Notes: generated by a model from the letters alone, not told the origin. Shown: positions 36,018 to 47,156, counted from the stretch's first letter. The stretch: DNA of 64,000 nt from Scylla paramamosain (GCF_035594125.1 NW_026973698.1:1-64000), one strand, 5' to 3'. Numbers and translations are program-made.

Positions 36018-36022
<5 letters not shown>

Positions 36023-36316
36023 TTTTTGGTAATAAACATTTAGTGTGCAAAAATTTTTAGTACATCTAAACTATAGTAACTTGTGTCTTCCTTACAAGTG
36101 GTGTCATCCACCATTCTTTCTCTCCCCTCTTAAAAAGTGGGAAAAGGAAGACTGCTGGACCATACCACAAGTTATAACAACAAAAAAAGGTTCAAACTTT
36201 ACTCTGCTGCATGGACTGTATCAGCTTGTATTCAGGCAGGTCAAGTTGGGCGATACAAGTGTGTGCTGGAAGGAAGCTGTCATCTGCTGGCTTTTGGATT
36301 ATCAACTTGAAAGCCT

Positions 36317-36414
36317 GGGTGTGTGTGTGTGTGTGTGTGTGTGTGTCTAAGAGAATCAGTTTGAGTGAGTAGTGGGAGGGAGTTTTTGAGTATGTGAGTA
36401 AAAGAAGGGGTTTT

Positions 36415-36507
<93 letters not shown>

Positions 36508-36691
36508 GTTTTGTGTGTGTGTAGGAGAGAGAATACAAGAAATTATTTCTATTAAATTTATTACTATTATTCTAAATTTATTCATATTTCAGAGGAATGA
36601 CTGACAGAAGAGACAAAGGAAGAAAAGAGGAGGAAGAATATAAGAAAGGAAGGAAGGAAGAGAAGAGGGGGACATGAGAAGGATGAGATAA

Positions 36692-36760
<69 letters not shown>

Positions 36761-37018
36761 TTACTGATTGAGAATTAATTATCATTATTATTATTATGTT
36801 CAAAATGTATTATTTATATTTTCATTGTTTTTTTTTCAGAAGTGATAGAAAGAAGGAAGAGGAGAAGACAGATGATAATAAGGAGGGAAGAAAGAGAAGG
36901 AGAGAGAAGACAACAAAGAAGGAAGAGGACATGAGAGAAGAATGAGGATAATAGAAGAGGAAGAAATAAAAGAAGAAATGAGAAAGATAGATAAAAGAAA
37001 ATTAAATTCTCCCCCTGC

Positions 37019-37094
<76 letters not shown>
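36317..37094. repeat. GT, GA, GA and CT arrays in a purine-rich block
   Basis: GT 36,317-36,346; GA 36,418-36,504; a GGAAG-rich stretch 36,610-36,690; GA 36,692-36,757; another AGAAGG-rich stretch 36,835-37,000; CT 37,021-37,094. No gene is seen here. Confidence 0.9.
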
Positions 37095-37098
<4 letters not shown>

Positions 37099-37441
37099 CC
37101 TAGGAGAGGAACCTGATCAGTCCCTGTGAGAAATTTTGCAACATTTTCTGTTTAAGCAAGAGTTCATGAATATTTCCCAAAAAGTGCAGGTGACCCCTGA
37201 CCTGACATACCAGCATGCACATCACTGTTGTGTTGCCAGGTTTTGCTGGACGCATCATTCCTGATTCCTGTCAGTTCATTTTGGCCTAAAACCTTCATCC
37301 TTTGCTTCCTGTATACATTTGTGAAATTGTTGCAAAGGAGGGAGAGTTTTTGTTGCAACATGAATTCCAAATCAGATTCAGTACTTTTATGAAATCTTTC
37401 AAGATGACAAAACCCTGTTATTAAACTCCATCACCAGAAAC

Positions 37442-37444
37442 ACA

Positions 37445-37492
<48 letters not shown>
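37442..37492. repeat. (AC)n microsatellite
   Basis: About 50 bp. Confidence 0.95.
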
Positions 37493-37493
<1 letters not shown>

Positions 37494-37812
37494 AGTTGCA
37501 ATGCTTACTTCAGTGCACACTCTTCACTCCTTCAGAGGTGAGTGAATGAGTGAGCAGTGAATAAATCTGTTAACAAGAACACTATTTTGGTACAAAGAAT
37601 CAGATGCTGCCAGTATTTTTGCTGCCATTCACCACTCCACATCTAGCAGAAGGTTTGTGGTCTGCCTTATCCATGCAGTCTTCCTGGCGCTTACAAATCA
37701 GGGTCACTAACTGAAGAGAGCATCAGAGTACTTGGAAGGAAACCACTGGGAAGACCTTGAGATGGTGTGTGGAGGAAGGCATGATAACACTTAACAATAA
37801 GGAAGAAATTGT

Positions 37813-38079
37813 CTACAGCTGCAAGTGGGAGATACTCATGGTCTGTCCAACCCCAGAAGGGAAACTATGGACAAATAATGATGTAATGAAAGGCACACCT
37901 GAATGGACTGCTGGCCAGCTGATTTCTTGAATGCTCCTCTTCCTCCTCTTGGGCCTCACTCCCTGCACGGTGGCACTGACATTGTGTGTCTCCCAGTCGG
38001 TCTGTGGAATCTGAAGGAGAAACAGTGTAATAAGAGTAGTGAGGAAACTGACAATGCTTAGAAGAAGAGGCAGTTTCAT
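37813..38079 (-). CDS. Small secreted-protein-like frame or exon (unrecognised)
   Basis: On the minus strand an ATG at 38,079 opens MKLPLLLSIVSFLTTLITLF, a textbook hydrophobic signal-peptide-like start. It continues into QGVRPKRRKRSIQEIS, which contains a multi-basic, furin-like site, and runs 88 codons to 37,813. However, good splice signals bound an internal part: acceptor TTTCTCCTTCAG before 38,010, donor ATTCAG then GTGTGC after 37,899. The same DNA may therefore be an internal 112-nt exon (37,899-38,010) whose upstream 'signal peptide' is just its pyrimidine tract. Both readings remain open. No family is known to me. Confidence 0.35.
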   Translation of the reverse strand: MKLPLLLSIVSFLTTLITLFLLQIPQTDWETHNVSATVQGVRPKRRKRSIQEISWPAVHSGVPFITSLFVHSFPSGVGQTMSISHLQL

Positions 38080-38191
38080 TACACAATGGCCTGGGACTTG
38101 ATAGTGTGCAGCATGAGTCCTCTAACACAGAGAAAAGAAAGAATTGCATTCCACAATTCAATGGGACACACTCACATCAAAGAGCCTTCCA

Positions 38192-38192
<1 letters not shown>

Positions 38193-38267
<75 letters not shown>
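38193..38267. repeat. (AC)n microsatellite
   Basis: 75 bp of AC. A second short CA-rich stretch lies at 38,338-38,360. Confidence 0.95.
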
Positions 38268-38268
<1 letters not shown>

Positions 38269-38504
38269 AGGAGTCCCATTCCATACTTCACTGCACTACA
38301 GGACACACATCAAGGTGGTGAAGGTCTCCTCTCTCTCTCACACACACATGCACACACACGAGGGAGACATGTTGGGGCGGAGGTTCACGTTCTTAAGTGC
38401 TTTGTCCTCATCGGAGGCTTCAAACTCCTGCTGACCTCCACTACAGCTTGCTAAAACTAATAGCCAAGAATGAAACACTCACAAATGAGGCCTTGGACAA
38501 ACAA

Positions 38505-38590
38505 GAGGTTAACAATGTTACAACTACCACCAGAATCACGAAAACACTTTTGAAAACCCTATCAATCTCCACTCCAGGCTGCTAAAGCAA
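38505..38590 (+). repeat. Dispersed repeat E, one unit
   Basis: CACCAGAATCACGAAAACAC, TTTTGAAAACCCTATCAA and CTCCACTCCAGGCTG match the core of repeat E in order. Confidence 0.65.
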
Positions 38591-38749
38591 GAGGTGAGAC
38601 AATGGCACAATAAAACCTGAGAGGGCCCAATATCACAAATTGTACTGTGGCTCCCCAGACCACCTCCATGCGCTCCTTCACAGTGCGGGTGTGACAGGCA
38701 GAGACACAGCCCAGGTGTTGGCTGCATGGCACTACTCACAATCACCTGC

Positions 38750-38800
38750 TACCTGATGTCCTGATGAAATAGCTGTACAACAGCTATTTCATCAGGACAA
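38750..38800. repeat. Perfect short inverted repeat around AGCTGTTTCATC
   Basis: TGTCCTGATGAAATAGCTGT (38,757-38,776) is followed after a few bases by ACAGCTATTTCATCAGGACA (38,780-38,799), its exact reverse complement. It makes a 20-bp stem with a 3-base loop, a strong hairpin. No terminator or miRNA call is made. Confidence 0.8.
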
Positions 38801-39029
38801 TTCATGCATGACTGTTGCAAACAAACTCTAAAAGCTTGATCCTTCATTGCTGATGTGATGTACATATTCACTCATGAAACTATTGCAAAGTAGGTACAGC
38901 AATTGTTGCAGCAGGAATTTTAAACTGAATGAAATCTTTCAAGACAACAAAACACTATTATTCAATTCCATCACAAGACATACATACCACCTTTCCCCAC
39001 ACACCAGTAGCTGCATGAATGGACTGATG

Positions 39030-39075
39030 AGAAAGTAGTGTGTGCGTGCGTGTGTGCGTGCGTGCGTGTGTTTGC
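39030..39075. repeat. TGCG/TGTG run
   Basis: Short GTGTGCGTGCG array. Confidence 0.8.
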
Positions 39076-39299
39076 AGAGATGATGTAGGAATTTATGGCC
39101 GTGTCAGACACCACCAGACACAAAGACGAGACACCACCACCATAGCCCCCATCCTGTACATGACAACTAGGTAAACAAACAAATACACACACACACACAC
39201 ATCCTGACCTCTTTTACACTGATCACCTTTCACCAACAGTCTGATGAACAAAGTCGTTGTGACTGTGCTGACAAACCCGAGTGTTGATTCCTGCAGTCG

Positions 39300-40110
39300 C
39301 TGCCACACATTGCAGAGCCCCCGGTGAGGCACAGCTCTTGCTCCTGAGTTAAGCAAGTCTCCCAGGCTTTCTTCTACTTGCTCTCTGTGACATCACCTGC
39401 AGGGGGACACACACATCAGTGCTCCTGTAGCATTATGGGCATCACACTGAACTCACAAGTTAGGTCCACATTCACAAACCCTCAGCTCTCTCACTAAGAC
39501 TATTTTCCAAGGCCACAGAGAATCTGTTGGGTTCCAAAGACTGTTTCTCCTGTTAATGAGGTAAAAATATTATTAATCTCTCTTAAGCACATCCCTAAAT
39601 ACCTGTGTAACTTATCAAAAAAGGACCCACATTCAGAAATACTCTTCCCTCCTACCATGAATATTTTTCAAAGCCACACACATGATCAGCCATGTCCCTA
39701 AGGCTGCTTCTCCTGTTAGTAAGGTAGAAACACTGTTATCTGTCACTGGAACCATAAACACATCCTTAGAAACTCTTACAACTTCAACTAGAGCTTCTGG
39801 AATGCAGTAGAGATGCAGCACAGAAGTATGAACAAGTATGCTTCTCAGTTCAGAGATTAACAAAGCACTTCACAGCACAGAAGGCACAGCACAACTAATT
39901 TATATGCACATTCATGAGGAAAAGGATTAAAAGAAGCAGACTGTGCAACTCCCAGCCAGTATAGTGTGTGGGGATGCCTGTGGAAGAATACACATGCTTC
40001 AGAATGTTTTGGGAAATAGCAGTGAGACTGAACAAAAAGCAGCACAAGATTGATAGCTGGTCTCCTCACACCCTTGTCTCTGGTACACAGCAGTACCGGA
40101 CTCCCCCAGT
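39300..40110 (-). repeat. Segmental duplicate, copy 1 (exon-like module)
   Basis: Homologous to 45,395-45,870 in the same orientation. Shared landmarks in order are TCTCCCAGGCTTTCTTCTAC-TTGCTCTC, CACCTGCAGGG (minus-strand CCTGCAG acceptor, exon start near 39,396), ACACATCAGTGCTCCTG, then AATTTATATGCACATTCA, GAAGCAGACTGTGCAA, CCAGCCAGTATAGTG and CACCCTTGTCTCTGGTAC. This copy is longer because two repeat E units lie inside it. The minus-strand exon-like segment is interrupted by stops in one frame and open in another, so coding status is uncertain. Confidence 0.7.
39465..39812 (+). repeat. Dispersed repeat E, one half copy and the fullest copy in the window
   Basis: 39,465-39,600 and 39,628-39,745 are two copies of a 5' half (CACATTCACAAACCCTC, CTATTTTCCAAGGCCACA, GCTGCTTCTCCTGTTAGTAA). 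The second continues into the 3' core TGTCACTGGAACCATAAACA, CATCCTTAGAAACTC, ACTTCAACTAGAGC. The complete unit is therefore about 180 bp. There is no visible tRNA box, TIR or coding frame, so the class is unknown. Confidence 0.7.
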
Positions 40111-40141
40111 TCCACATAGGGCAGCCCAGACAACGCATGGG

Positions 40142-40143
<2 letters not shown>

Positions 40144-40201
<58 letters not shown>
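40144..40201. repeat. (AC)n microsatellite
   Basis: 58 bp, abutting the truncated 5' end of LINE A4. Confidence 0.95.
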
Positions 40202-40203
<2 letters not shown>

Positions 40204-40780
40204 TTCATCTTGGCTGAAAGGAACTAGTGGTGTCCCACAGGGGTCAGTGTTGGGACCGATATTATGTAAATAACATAAATGAAGAAATAGATAATTATGT
40301 AAACTTATTTGCAGATGATGCTAAGCTGATGAGAAGGGTAGAAAATGTAAATGACAGTATGGTACTGCAAGATGATTTAATTAAGATAAATAAATGGAGT
40401 AAATCTTGGCAAATGGAATTCAATTTAAGTAAATGTAAAGTAATGGAGTTTGGTAAGAGTAAGAAAAGAATACAATATCATATGAGGTGGATGGTGTGAA
40501 GTTAAAGAAGTCAAAAGAGGAAGTGGATTTAGGAGTAACAGTCGCTGAAAATCTGACTCTGGAAAGACACATTGATAAAATTACTGGAGAGACGATGAAT
40601 TTGTTAAAAAGAGTAAGAATGGCATTCTCATATTTGGATGAAGGAATGATAAAAAAGTTGTTGATTTCCATGATAAGACCAAGATTGGAATATGTGGCAG
40701 TGGTGTGGTCTCCTCATACAAAGAGGAATATTATAAAATTAGGAAACAACAGGTACCACAAAGAACATCCAAACTAAGAT
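40202..40780 (+). mobile_element. Family A LINE fragment A4 (reverse-transcriptase palm)
   Basis: Begins abruptly at SSWLKGTSGVPQGSVLGPI. The catalytic NLFADDAKLMRRVEN is intact (40,306-40,320), then MEFNLSKCKVMEFGKSKKR, a one-base frame break near 40,490, and DLGVTVAENLTLERHIDKIT and SMIRPRLEYVAVVWSPHTKR follow. Of the family A copies it has the best catalytic box, but it is only about 190 codons long. Confidence 0.8.
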
Positions 40781-42795
40781 AAGAACATTGCAAGGATATA
40801 TGCATTAACAACAACACAAATGAAGAAGAATGGAAAAAAATTGAAAGAAATGTATGGAGAGACAAAAGAGAAAAATGAATCAACAACAGAAGAATGGAAA
40901 AAAAAACTGAAAGAAATGTATGGAGAGACAAAAGAGAAAAATGAATCAACAACAGAATAAGAAAAAAATACATTTTTCTGGAGACTTTTGGGAGACAGAG
41001 TGAAGAAATGGTACATAAAGTAAAGAAATAAATTAAAATAAAGTAGAGAAAAACAGCACAAACGAACAACAAACTGTGACGTGTGCCAACATAGACAGAT
41101 CAACATGCAGAAAACTGGAATAGCAAAAATATTTGAGAGAGATAAACCTGAACGAAGGTGGCATGCTTAGTGGCAACAGAGGTAAAAGAAGAAAACCAGA
41201 CTAACAATAACTGCAATATGTGGAGAAGAGACAGGACTGCCAAAGGAGGAGGAAGTGTAATGATAATGACAGGAAATGAGGTGAAGACAAAAATAGTGAA
41301 ATATAGGGGATGAAAAGCAGAAATAGTGAGTATTAACTTGGAGGTTAGTAATGGAAAAATACTGATGGTAATAACAACCCACGTACCACCCAAAACAAGT
41401 TGTTGGAGCAAATAGCAGAAGATACCATTCAGTACTTGAGTAAATTAATCAAAAGTAATAAAAGGGAATTATTGGTTGGTGACTTCAACTGCAAAGAAAT
41501 GAACCGGGAAACGTTCGAGGCAGAAGGAAACGAGACTGCAAGGGGAGAAAGACATCTGAAGGTGACTATGGAAAACAGTGATGAAATGGGTGACTGAAAA
41601 TACAAGACAGATGGGAGACGACAAACCAACAAGATTTAGCCTAACATTAACGAAAGGAATCCACCCAACTAAAGAATTAAGACGTGTGTGTCCCTTGGAA
41701 AAAAGCAACCATGCACCGATGGAAAGAGAGGCTGATGGTGATGTCAGCGAAGAGGATGAAGCACACAAAGAAAACAGGAGAAACTATGGCACAGTGAATA
41801 CAGAGCATCTTATGATACTGTTTGAGCCAATGGACTGGAGAAAGCTGAAGAGAGCAAATGAGGTGCAAGATGACCATGGCATTTTTATGGAACTATATGA
41901 GGCAGCAGTGAATATCCCAGAGTACAAACCTAAAGAAAGAGGAAGACAGGCATGCTTCAATGCAAGAAGTGCAACAGCAAAGAAAATAAGAGGCCAAGCA
42001 TGTATAACAATGAAAAGAAATGGAAACCAAACAAATAAAGAGGACTTTAAGATAGCAAGAAATAAATCTGTGAAAATAAGGCAAGAGGAAGAGAAAGGAT
42101 AAGAAAAGGATGTAATTGGGAAGTGCAAGGAAGAACTAAAACTGTTCTACAGATTCATAAATAGAAAAAAATAAACTAAAAGAAAAAAATAGAAAGGTTG
42201 AAGGATGGACATGAAACATATGAAGAACCAAAAGACACGACTGATTGAATTGCTAACTGAATTGCTAAACAAAAAGTACCAGCAAGTTTTGACAGAAGAA
42301 TCAGAATTTAAAGAACCAAAAGACAAGAAGACAGAAAAGCAAATGTGGGAAATTACAGCAATGAAAGTAGTCTATAGAATGATGGAGGAACTGGAAAAGA
42401 GAAAAGCAACAGGACCAGATGGAGTGAACCAGCACATGACATAATGAAGTGCTCACCATCAACGGGAAGAGTGGCCAAGGAATGCAAGAAAACGTGCATT
42501 GTGCCAGTTTATAAAAGTGGAGAGAAAGAAGAGCCACCAGACTGTAGACCAGCATCACTGACCAGCACAGTATGGAAGGTCTGTGAAAAACTGACAGAGA
42601 AGCACTGGACAGAAGTTGTAGAAAAACACGATATATATATAACAGAAAAACAGTACAGCTTTAGACAAAAAGCAATCATATGTAATCAACATGATGAACT
42701 TCTATTCAAGAGTGACTGACATAACACAGGAGAGGGATGGATGAGCAAACTCTGTGTATCTACATCTGAAAAAGTTTTTAGCAAAGTTCCCCACG
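40781..42795 (+). mobile_element. Family A-related LINE copy A5 (ORF1 end, endonuclease, RT start)
   Basis: Begins in a charged coiled-coil region with a perfect-looking 66-bp duplication (LKEMYGETKEKNESTTE twice, 40,840-40,960). Endonuclease pieces follow: AKGGGSVMIMTGNEVKTKIV (about 41,236), MVITTHVPPKTS, ELLVGDFNCKEMNRE (41,468-41,512). Then comes a linker (41,578-42,102, the longest open frame, about 170 codons) and the reverse-transcriptase start: KRKATGPDGVNQ (about 42,397), CIVPVYKSGEKEEPPDCRPA, KVFSKVPHV. It is cut at 42,796 exactly where the antisense B2 copy begins. Confidence 0.8.
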
Positions 42796-42797
42796 TT

Positions 42798-44424
42798 TTT
42801 TTTTTTTTTATGTAGGAGGGACACTGGCCAAGGGCAACAAAAAAAATCCAATAAAAAAAAAATGCCCACTGAGATGCCAGTCCCATAAAAGGGTTCAAAG
42901 CAGTAGTCAGAAATTGAAGGATAAGTGTCTTGAAACCTCCCTTTTGAAGGAATTCAAGTCATAGGAAGGTGGAAAAACAGAAGCAGGCAGGGAGTTCAAG
43001 AGCTTACCAAAGGGATGAATGATTGAGAATGCTGGTTAACTCTTGCATTAGAGAGGTGGACAGAATAGGGGGTGAGAGAAAGAAGAAAGTCTTGTGCAGC
43101 AAGGCCGTGGGAGGGGAGGCATGCAGTTAGCAAGATCAGAAGAGCAGTTAGCATGAAAATAGTGGTAGAAGACAGCTAGAGATGCAACATTGTGGTGATG
43201 AGAGAGAGGCTGAAGACAGCCAGTTAGAGGAGAGGAGTTGATGAGACAAAAAGCTTTTGATTCCACCCTGTCTAGAAGAGCAGTATGAGTGGAATCCCCC
43301 CAGACATGTGAAGCATATTCCATACATGGACGGATAAGCAGCTGGGGGGATGAGAAAAACTGGAGGAGACATCTCAGAATCCTTAACTTCATAGAAGCTA
43401 TTTTAGCTAGAGATGAGATGTGAAGTTTCTAGTTTAGATTAATTAGAAAAGGAGAGACCAAGGGTGTTCAATGTAGAAGTGGGGGACAGTTGAGTGTCAT
43501 TGAAAAAGAGGGGATAGTTGCCTGGAAGGTTGTGTTGAGTTGATAGATGAAGGAATTGAGTTTTTGAGGCACTGAACAATACCAAGTTTGCTCTGCCCCA
43601 ATCAGATATTTTAGAAAGATCAGGAGTCAGGCATTCTGTGGTTTCCCTGCATGAGCTGTTTGCTTCCTGAAGGTTTTGACATCTATGAAAAGACGTGGAA
43701 AAGTGCAGGGTGCCATCATCAGCAAAGGAATGGATAGGACAAGAAGTTTGGTTTAGAAGGTCATTGATGAATAATAAGAGAGTGGGTAACAGGAAAGAAT
43801 CCTGAGGAACACCACTGTTAAGAGATTTAAGAGAAGAACAGTGACTGTCTACCACAGCAGCAATAGAACAGTCAGAAAGGAAACTTGAGATGAAGTTACA
43901 GAGAGAAGGATAGAAGCCGTAGGAGGGTAGTTTGGAAATCAAAGCTTTGTCAGACTCAATCAAAAGCTTTTGATATGTCTAAGGCAACAGCAAAAGTTTC
44001 ACCAAAATCTCAAAAAGAGGATGACCAAAACTCAGTAAGGAAAGCCAGATCACCAGTAGAGTGGTCTTGACAGAACCCATACATACTGGTGATCAGATAG
44101 AAGGTTGTGAAGTGATAAATGTTTAAGAATCTTTCTGTTGAGGATAGATTAAAAAACTTCAGACAGGCAGGAAATTAAAGCAACAAGATGTAGTTTGAGG
44201 GATTAGAACAGTCACACTTTTTAGGAACAGGCTGAATGTAGGCAAACTTCCAGCAAGAAGGAAAGGTAGATGTTGACAGACAGAGTTGAGTTTGACTAGG
44301 CAAGGTGCAAGCACAGAGGTGCAGTTTTTGAGAACAACAGGAGGGACCCCATCAGGTCCATAAGCCTTCCGAGGGTTTAGGCCAGTGAGGGCATGGAAAA
44401 CATCATTGCGAAGAATTTTAATAG

Positions 44425-44481
<57 letters not shown>

Positions 44482-44581
44482 AGGAAAACATCATTGCGAA
44501 GAAATTTAATAGGTAGTAGTAGTAATAGTAGTAGTAGTAGTAGTAATAGTGGTAGTAGTAATAGTAGTGGTGGTGGTGGTG

Positions 44582-44662
<81 letters not shown>

Positions 44663-45110
44663 TGGAGGAGAGAGAGGAAGAAGCCCTGAATTGTCCAAGG
44701 TAGACTTTTTAGCAAAGGTCTGAGCAAGGAGTTCGGCTTTAGAGACTGATGTGATAGCAGTGGTGCCACCTGGTTGAAATAAAAGGAGAGAAAAAAGAAG
44801 CAAAGTTATTGGAGATGTTTCTGGCTAGTTGCCAGAAGTCATGAGGGTACTTAGATCTTGAAAGATTTTGACACTTTCTATTAATGAAGGAGTTTTTGGC
44901 TAGTTGAAGAACAGATGTGGCATGACTTTGGGCAGAAATATAAAGTGTATGAGATTCTGGTGATGCAAGGCTCAAATACCTTGTGTAAGCCACCTTTCTA
45001 TCATGTATAGCACAAGAACAGGTCATGTTAAACCAAGGTTTGGAAGGTTTAGGTCGAGAATAAGAGTGAGAGATTTATGCCTCCTTGCCAGACACTATTA
45101 CCTCTGTTAT
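42798..45110 (-). mobile_element. Family B LINE copy B2, 5'-truncated
   Basis: Minus strand, starting at plus position about 42,798 with poly-T (its poly-A tail) and the TAGGAGGGACACTGGCCAAGGGCAAC tail complement. Upstream (higher coordinates) come the ORF2 C-terminus, RPCMEYASHVWGDSTHTALLDRVE (about 43,330-43,260), SFADDGTLHFSTSF with both Asp (about 43,730-43,700), SGVPQDSFLLPTLL (VPQG changed to VPQD), NPRKAYGPDGVPPVVLKNC (about 44,385-44,330), and linker text to about 45,026. It is the sister of B1. Its insertion truncates LINE A5. Confidence 0.85.
44425..44660. repeat. (TAG)n/(GGT)n trinucleotide arrays, duplicated with flank, inside LINE B2
   Basis: TAG at 44,425-44,480 and 44,513-44,660 with a GGT core at 44,567-44,593. 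Between them ATCATTGCGAAGAA-TTTAATAGG is a repeated copy of the LINE sequence at 44,403. The microsatellite therefore expanded together with a 30-bp piece of LINE. Confidence 0.9.
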
Positions 45111-45394
45111 GCGCTCAGCACACAGTCAGATTAAAAAACTGAGCATCACATATTCAGAGCATGTGTGTGATGGTAACTTGCCAGTTTTTGATGCCTCCCA
45201 TTGCAGTAAGTCAAGCATCAGAGCTTTCATCTGTGGGCTTTACAATTCATCATTTCTTTCTTTTCCTTTTTCTTTTCTTTTTTTTTTTGCAGTGCAAACC
45301 TTTCCACCACTTTGTGGAATTTTCCATCTGTTACATGACATGACAATTAAAAACTTTCAGATTTTGGAATTTTGAACAGAGAATTCTCAATTGC

Positions 45395-45870
45395 GCCAAC
45401 AAAATACAGTATACACCTGAACCACCTGTCAGTCACAAGGCTCCCAGTGAGGTGTGCTTGTTCCTGAGTCATGGAAGTCTCCCAAGGTTTCTTTCTTCCA
45501 CTTGCTCTCCGTGTTACCGCCTGCAGGGAAAATGCACACATCAATACTCCTGCTGCTTGATACATGTTTGACTCAAACTTAGTCCTGAATTTAACCATTC
45601 ACTACAACATTACACAGCATGGAATGCACAGCTGAAAACATTTATATGCACATTCAAGAAAGGAAACAATTATTAAAGAAGCAGATTGTGCAATTTCTAG
45701 CCAGTATAGTGCATAGACATGGATGTGAAAGAAAAGAAATGCTTCATGTTGGTCTCAGAGTCAGGAAAGATGTAATAAGTACTAGTAGTTAAGAGAGTTC
45801 ATCACCAGGTAGGACAAGATGGATAACTATTTTTTTCACACCCTCGTCTCTGGTACAAGTCACTCACAAA
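45395..45870 (-). repeat. Segmental duplicate, copy 2 (exon-like module)
   Basis: Homologue of 39,300-40,110. Minus-strand acceptor TTCCCTGCAG before 45,520, then GCGGTAACACGGAGAGCAAG. One frame reads AVTRRASGRKKPWETSMTQE and continues open for about 50 codons. The downstream non-coding landmarks (TTTATATGCACATTCAAG, GAAGCAGATTGTGCAA, CCAGTATAGTGCATAG, CACCCTCGTCTCTGGTAC) match copy 1. About 5 kb of LINE DNA separates the two. Confidence 0.65.
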
Positions 45871-46002
45871 AATGATGGACCCAGGGCATGTCTTTTTCCA
45901 CTCTTCCACATCTTCTAATCTCTGGTGGATTAACTTAACAAGTAAAAGTTTCCATACGAAGGGCGGCAGTTCACTCAAAGGAAGGGGATCAAGTAAATCC
46001 AT
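45802..46002 (-). CDS. Possible minus-strand exon (unrecognised)
   Basis: 66 open codons starting MDLLDPLPLSELPPFVWKLL and continuing to EEWKKTCPGSIIF. A donor-like GTGAGT follows at about 45,871 (TTTTT then GTGAGTGAC). The upstream flank is a (GA)n when read on the minus strand. It may be a 5' exon of the same minus-strand gene as the duplicated module; there is no family match. Confidence 0.3.
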   Translation of the reverse strand: MDLLDPLPLSELPPFVWKLLLVKLIHQRLEDVEEWKKTCPGSIIFVSDLYQRRGCEKNSYPSCPTW

Positions 46003-46035
46003 TCACACCTTTTGGCTGTGGGCCTTCCCTCCCCT

Positions 46036-46037
<2 letters not shown>

Positions 46038-46099
<62 letters not shown>

Positions 46100-46131
46100 A
46101 ATAGGCTGTTTGGATAACTATTTCACTCTAG

Positions 46132-46212
<81 letters not shown>
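46038..46212. repeat. (CT)n and (GA)n facing arrays
   Basis: CT 46,038-46,097 and GA 46,134-46,212, separated by 36 bp. They form a large potential hairpin because the two arrays are reverse complements. Confidence 0.95.
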
Positions 46213-46215
<3 letters not shown>

Positions 46216-46295
46216 GCCTCTTGAGGATTGTATTCAGGTGACACACCCACCCAGTGGTCAGAAGGAGGAATGTGTGAAATTGATAGCTAAGGTCT

Positions 46296-46533
46296 GTGTG
46301 TGTGTATTTACCTAGTTGTATTTACCTAGTTGTGACATGGGGGAGAGGAGCTAAGCTCATACTGTCCCGTCTCCATAACTGTTTTTTATCCAACTTTTCC
46401 TTAAAGTCATGAATAATTTGTAGCACACACCACTTCCCCTTCCAGTCCATTCCATGCCCCTGTGCTTCTATGAAGGAAGCTAAACTTCTTTATGCCCCTT
46501 CTGCAAGTGATTACTTTCAATTTTCTTCCATGT

Positions 46534-46537
<4 letters not shown>
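46296..46537 (-). mobile_element. Family A LINE 3'-end fragment A6
   Basis: The plus strand begins with two TATTTACCTAGTTG units (the family tail), then the complement of the C-terminal RYGDGT region and the upstream KKYSF/RSIEIW-like block, up to TTCCATGTCCTCGTGTGTG at 46,537, where a GT array starts. In copy A3 the matching place reads TTCCATGTCCTCTTGTGTCT. The array therefore grew from LINE sequence. Confidence 0.75.

Positions 46538-46594
<57 letters not shown>
46538..46594. repeat. (GT)n microsatellite
   Basis: 57 bp of GT seeded in the LINE A6 fragment. Confidence 0.95.
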
Positions 46595-46600
<6 letters not shown>

Positions 46601-46934
46601 CTCTCTCTTTCCCTCTTGGGGAGGGGAGTCACACCCATATTTTCAGTGTGGAGGATGAGGAGGAGGGAGGAGGAGGAACAAGAGGAAGAATACAAAGGCA
46701 GTCCAAATTGCAACAGACACTGAGGTGAACATGAATTAGTAATTTTTAGAGAAGGCTAGTAGTAGGGGTCCTGTCACTGCACCCTACAGGGCAACAGCTC
46801 CAACAGCCAAAGCCACTAATGTTAGTGACACAACAGTGCCACAAATATGCTCTGCCCCCAATCTAGATTATGAAACACAATTACCAGAAACAAATTAATT
46901 ATGGAAAGATTATTCCCACAATATCACACAATAC

Positions 46935-47156
<222 letters not shown>

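Noticed and set aside
41578..42102. 174-codon frame as a host gene
   Set aside because: Position between the LINE endonuclease (GDFNCKE) and reverse transcriptase (GPDGVN) shows it is the ORF2 linker of LINE A5.
46038..46212. Facing CT and GA arrays as inverted repeats of a transposon
   Set aside because: Simple repeats pair with each other anywhere in this genome. No unique TIR sequence or target duplication is present.
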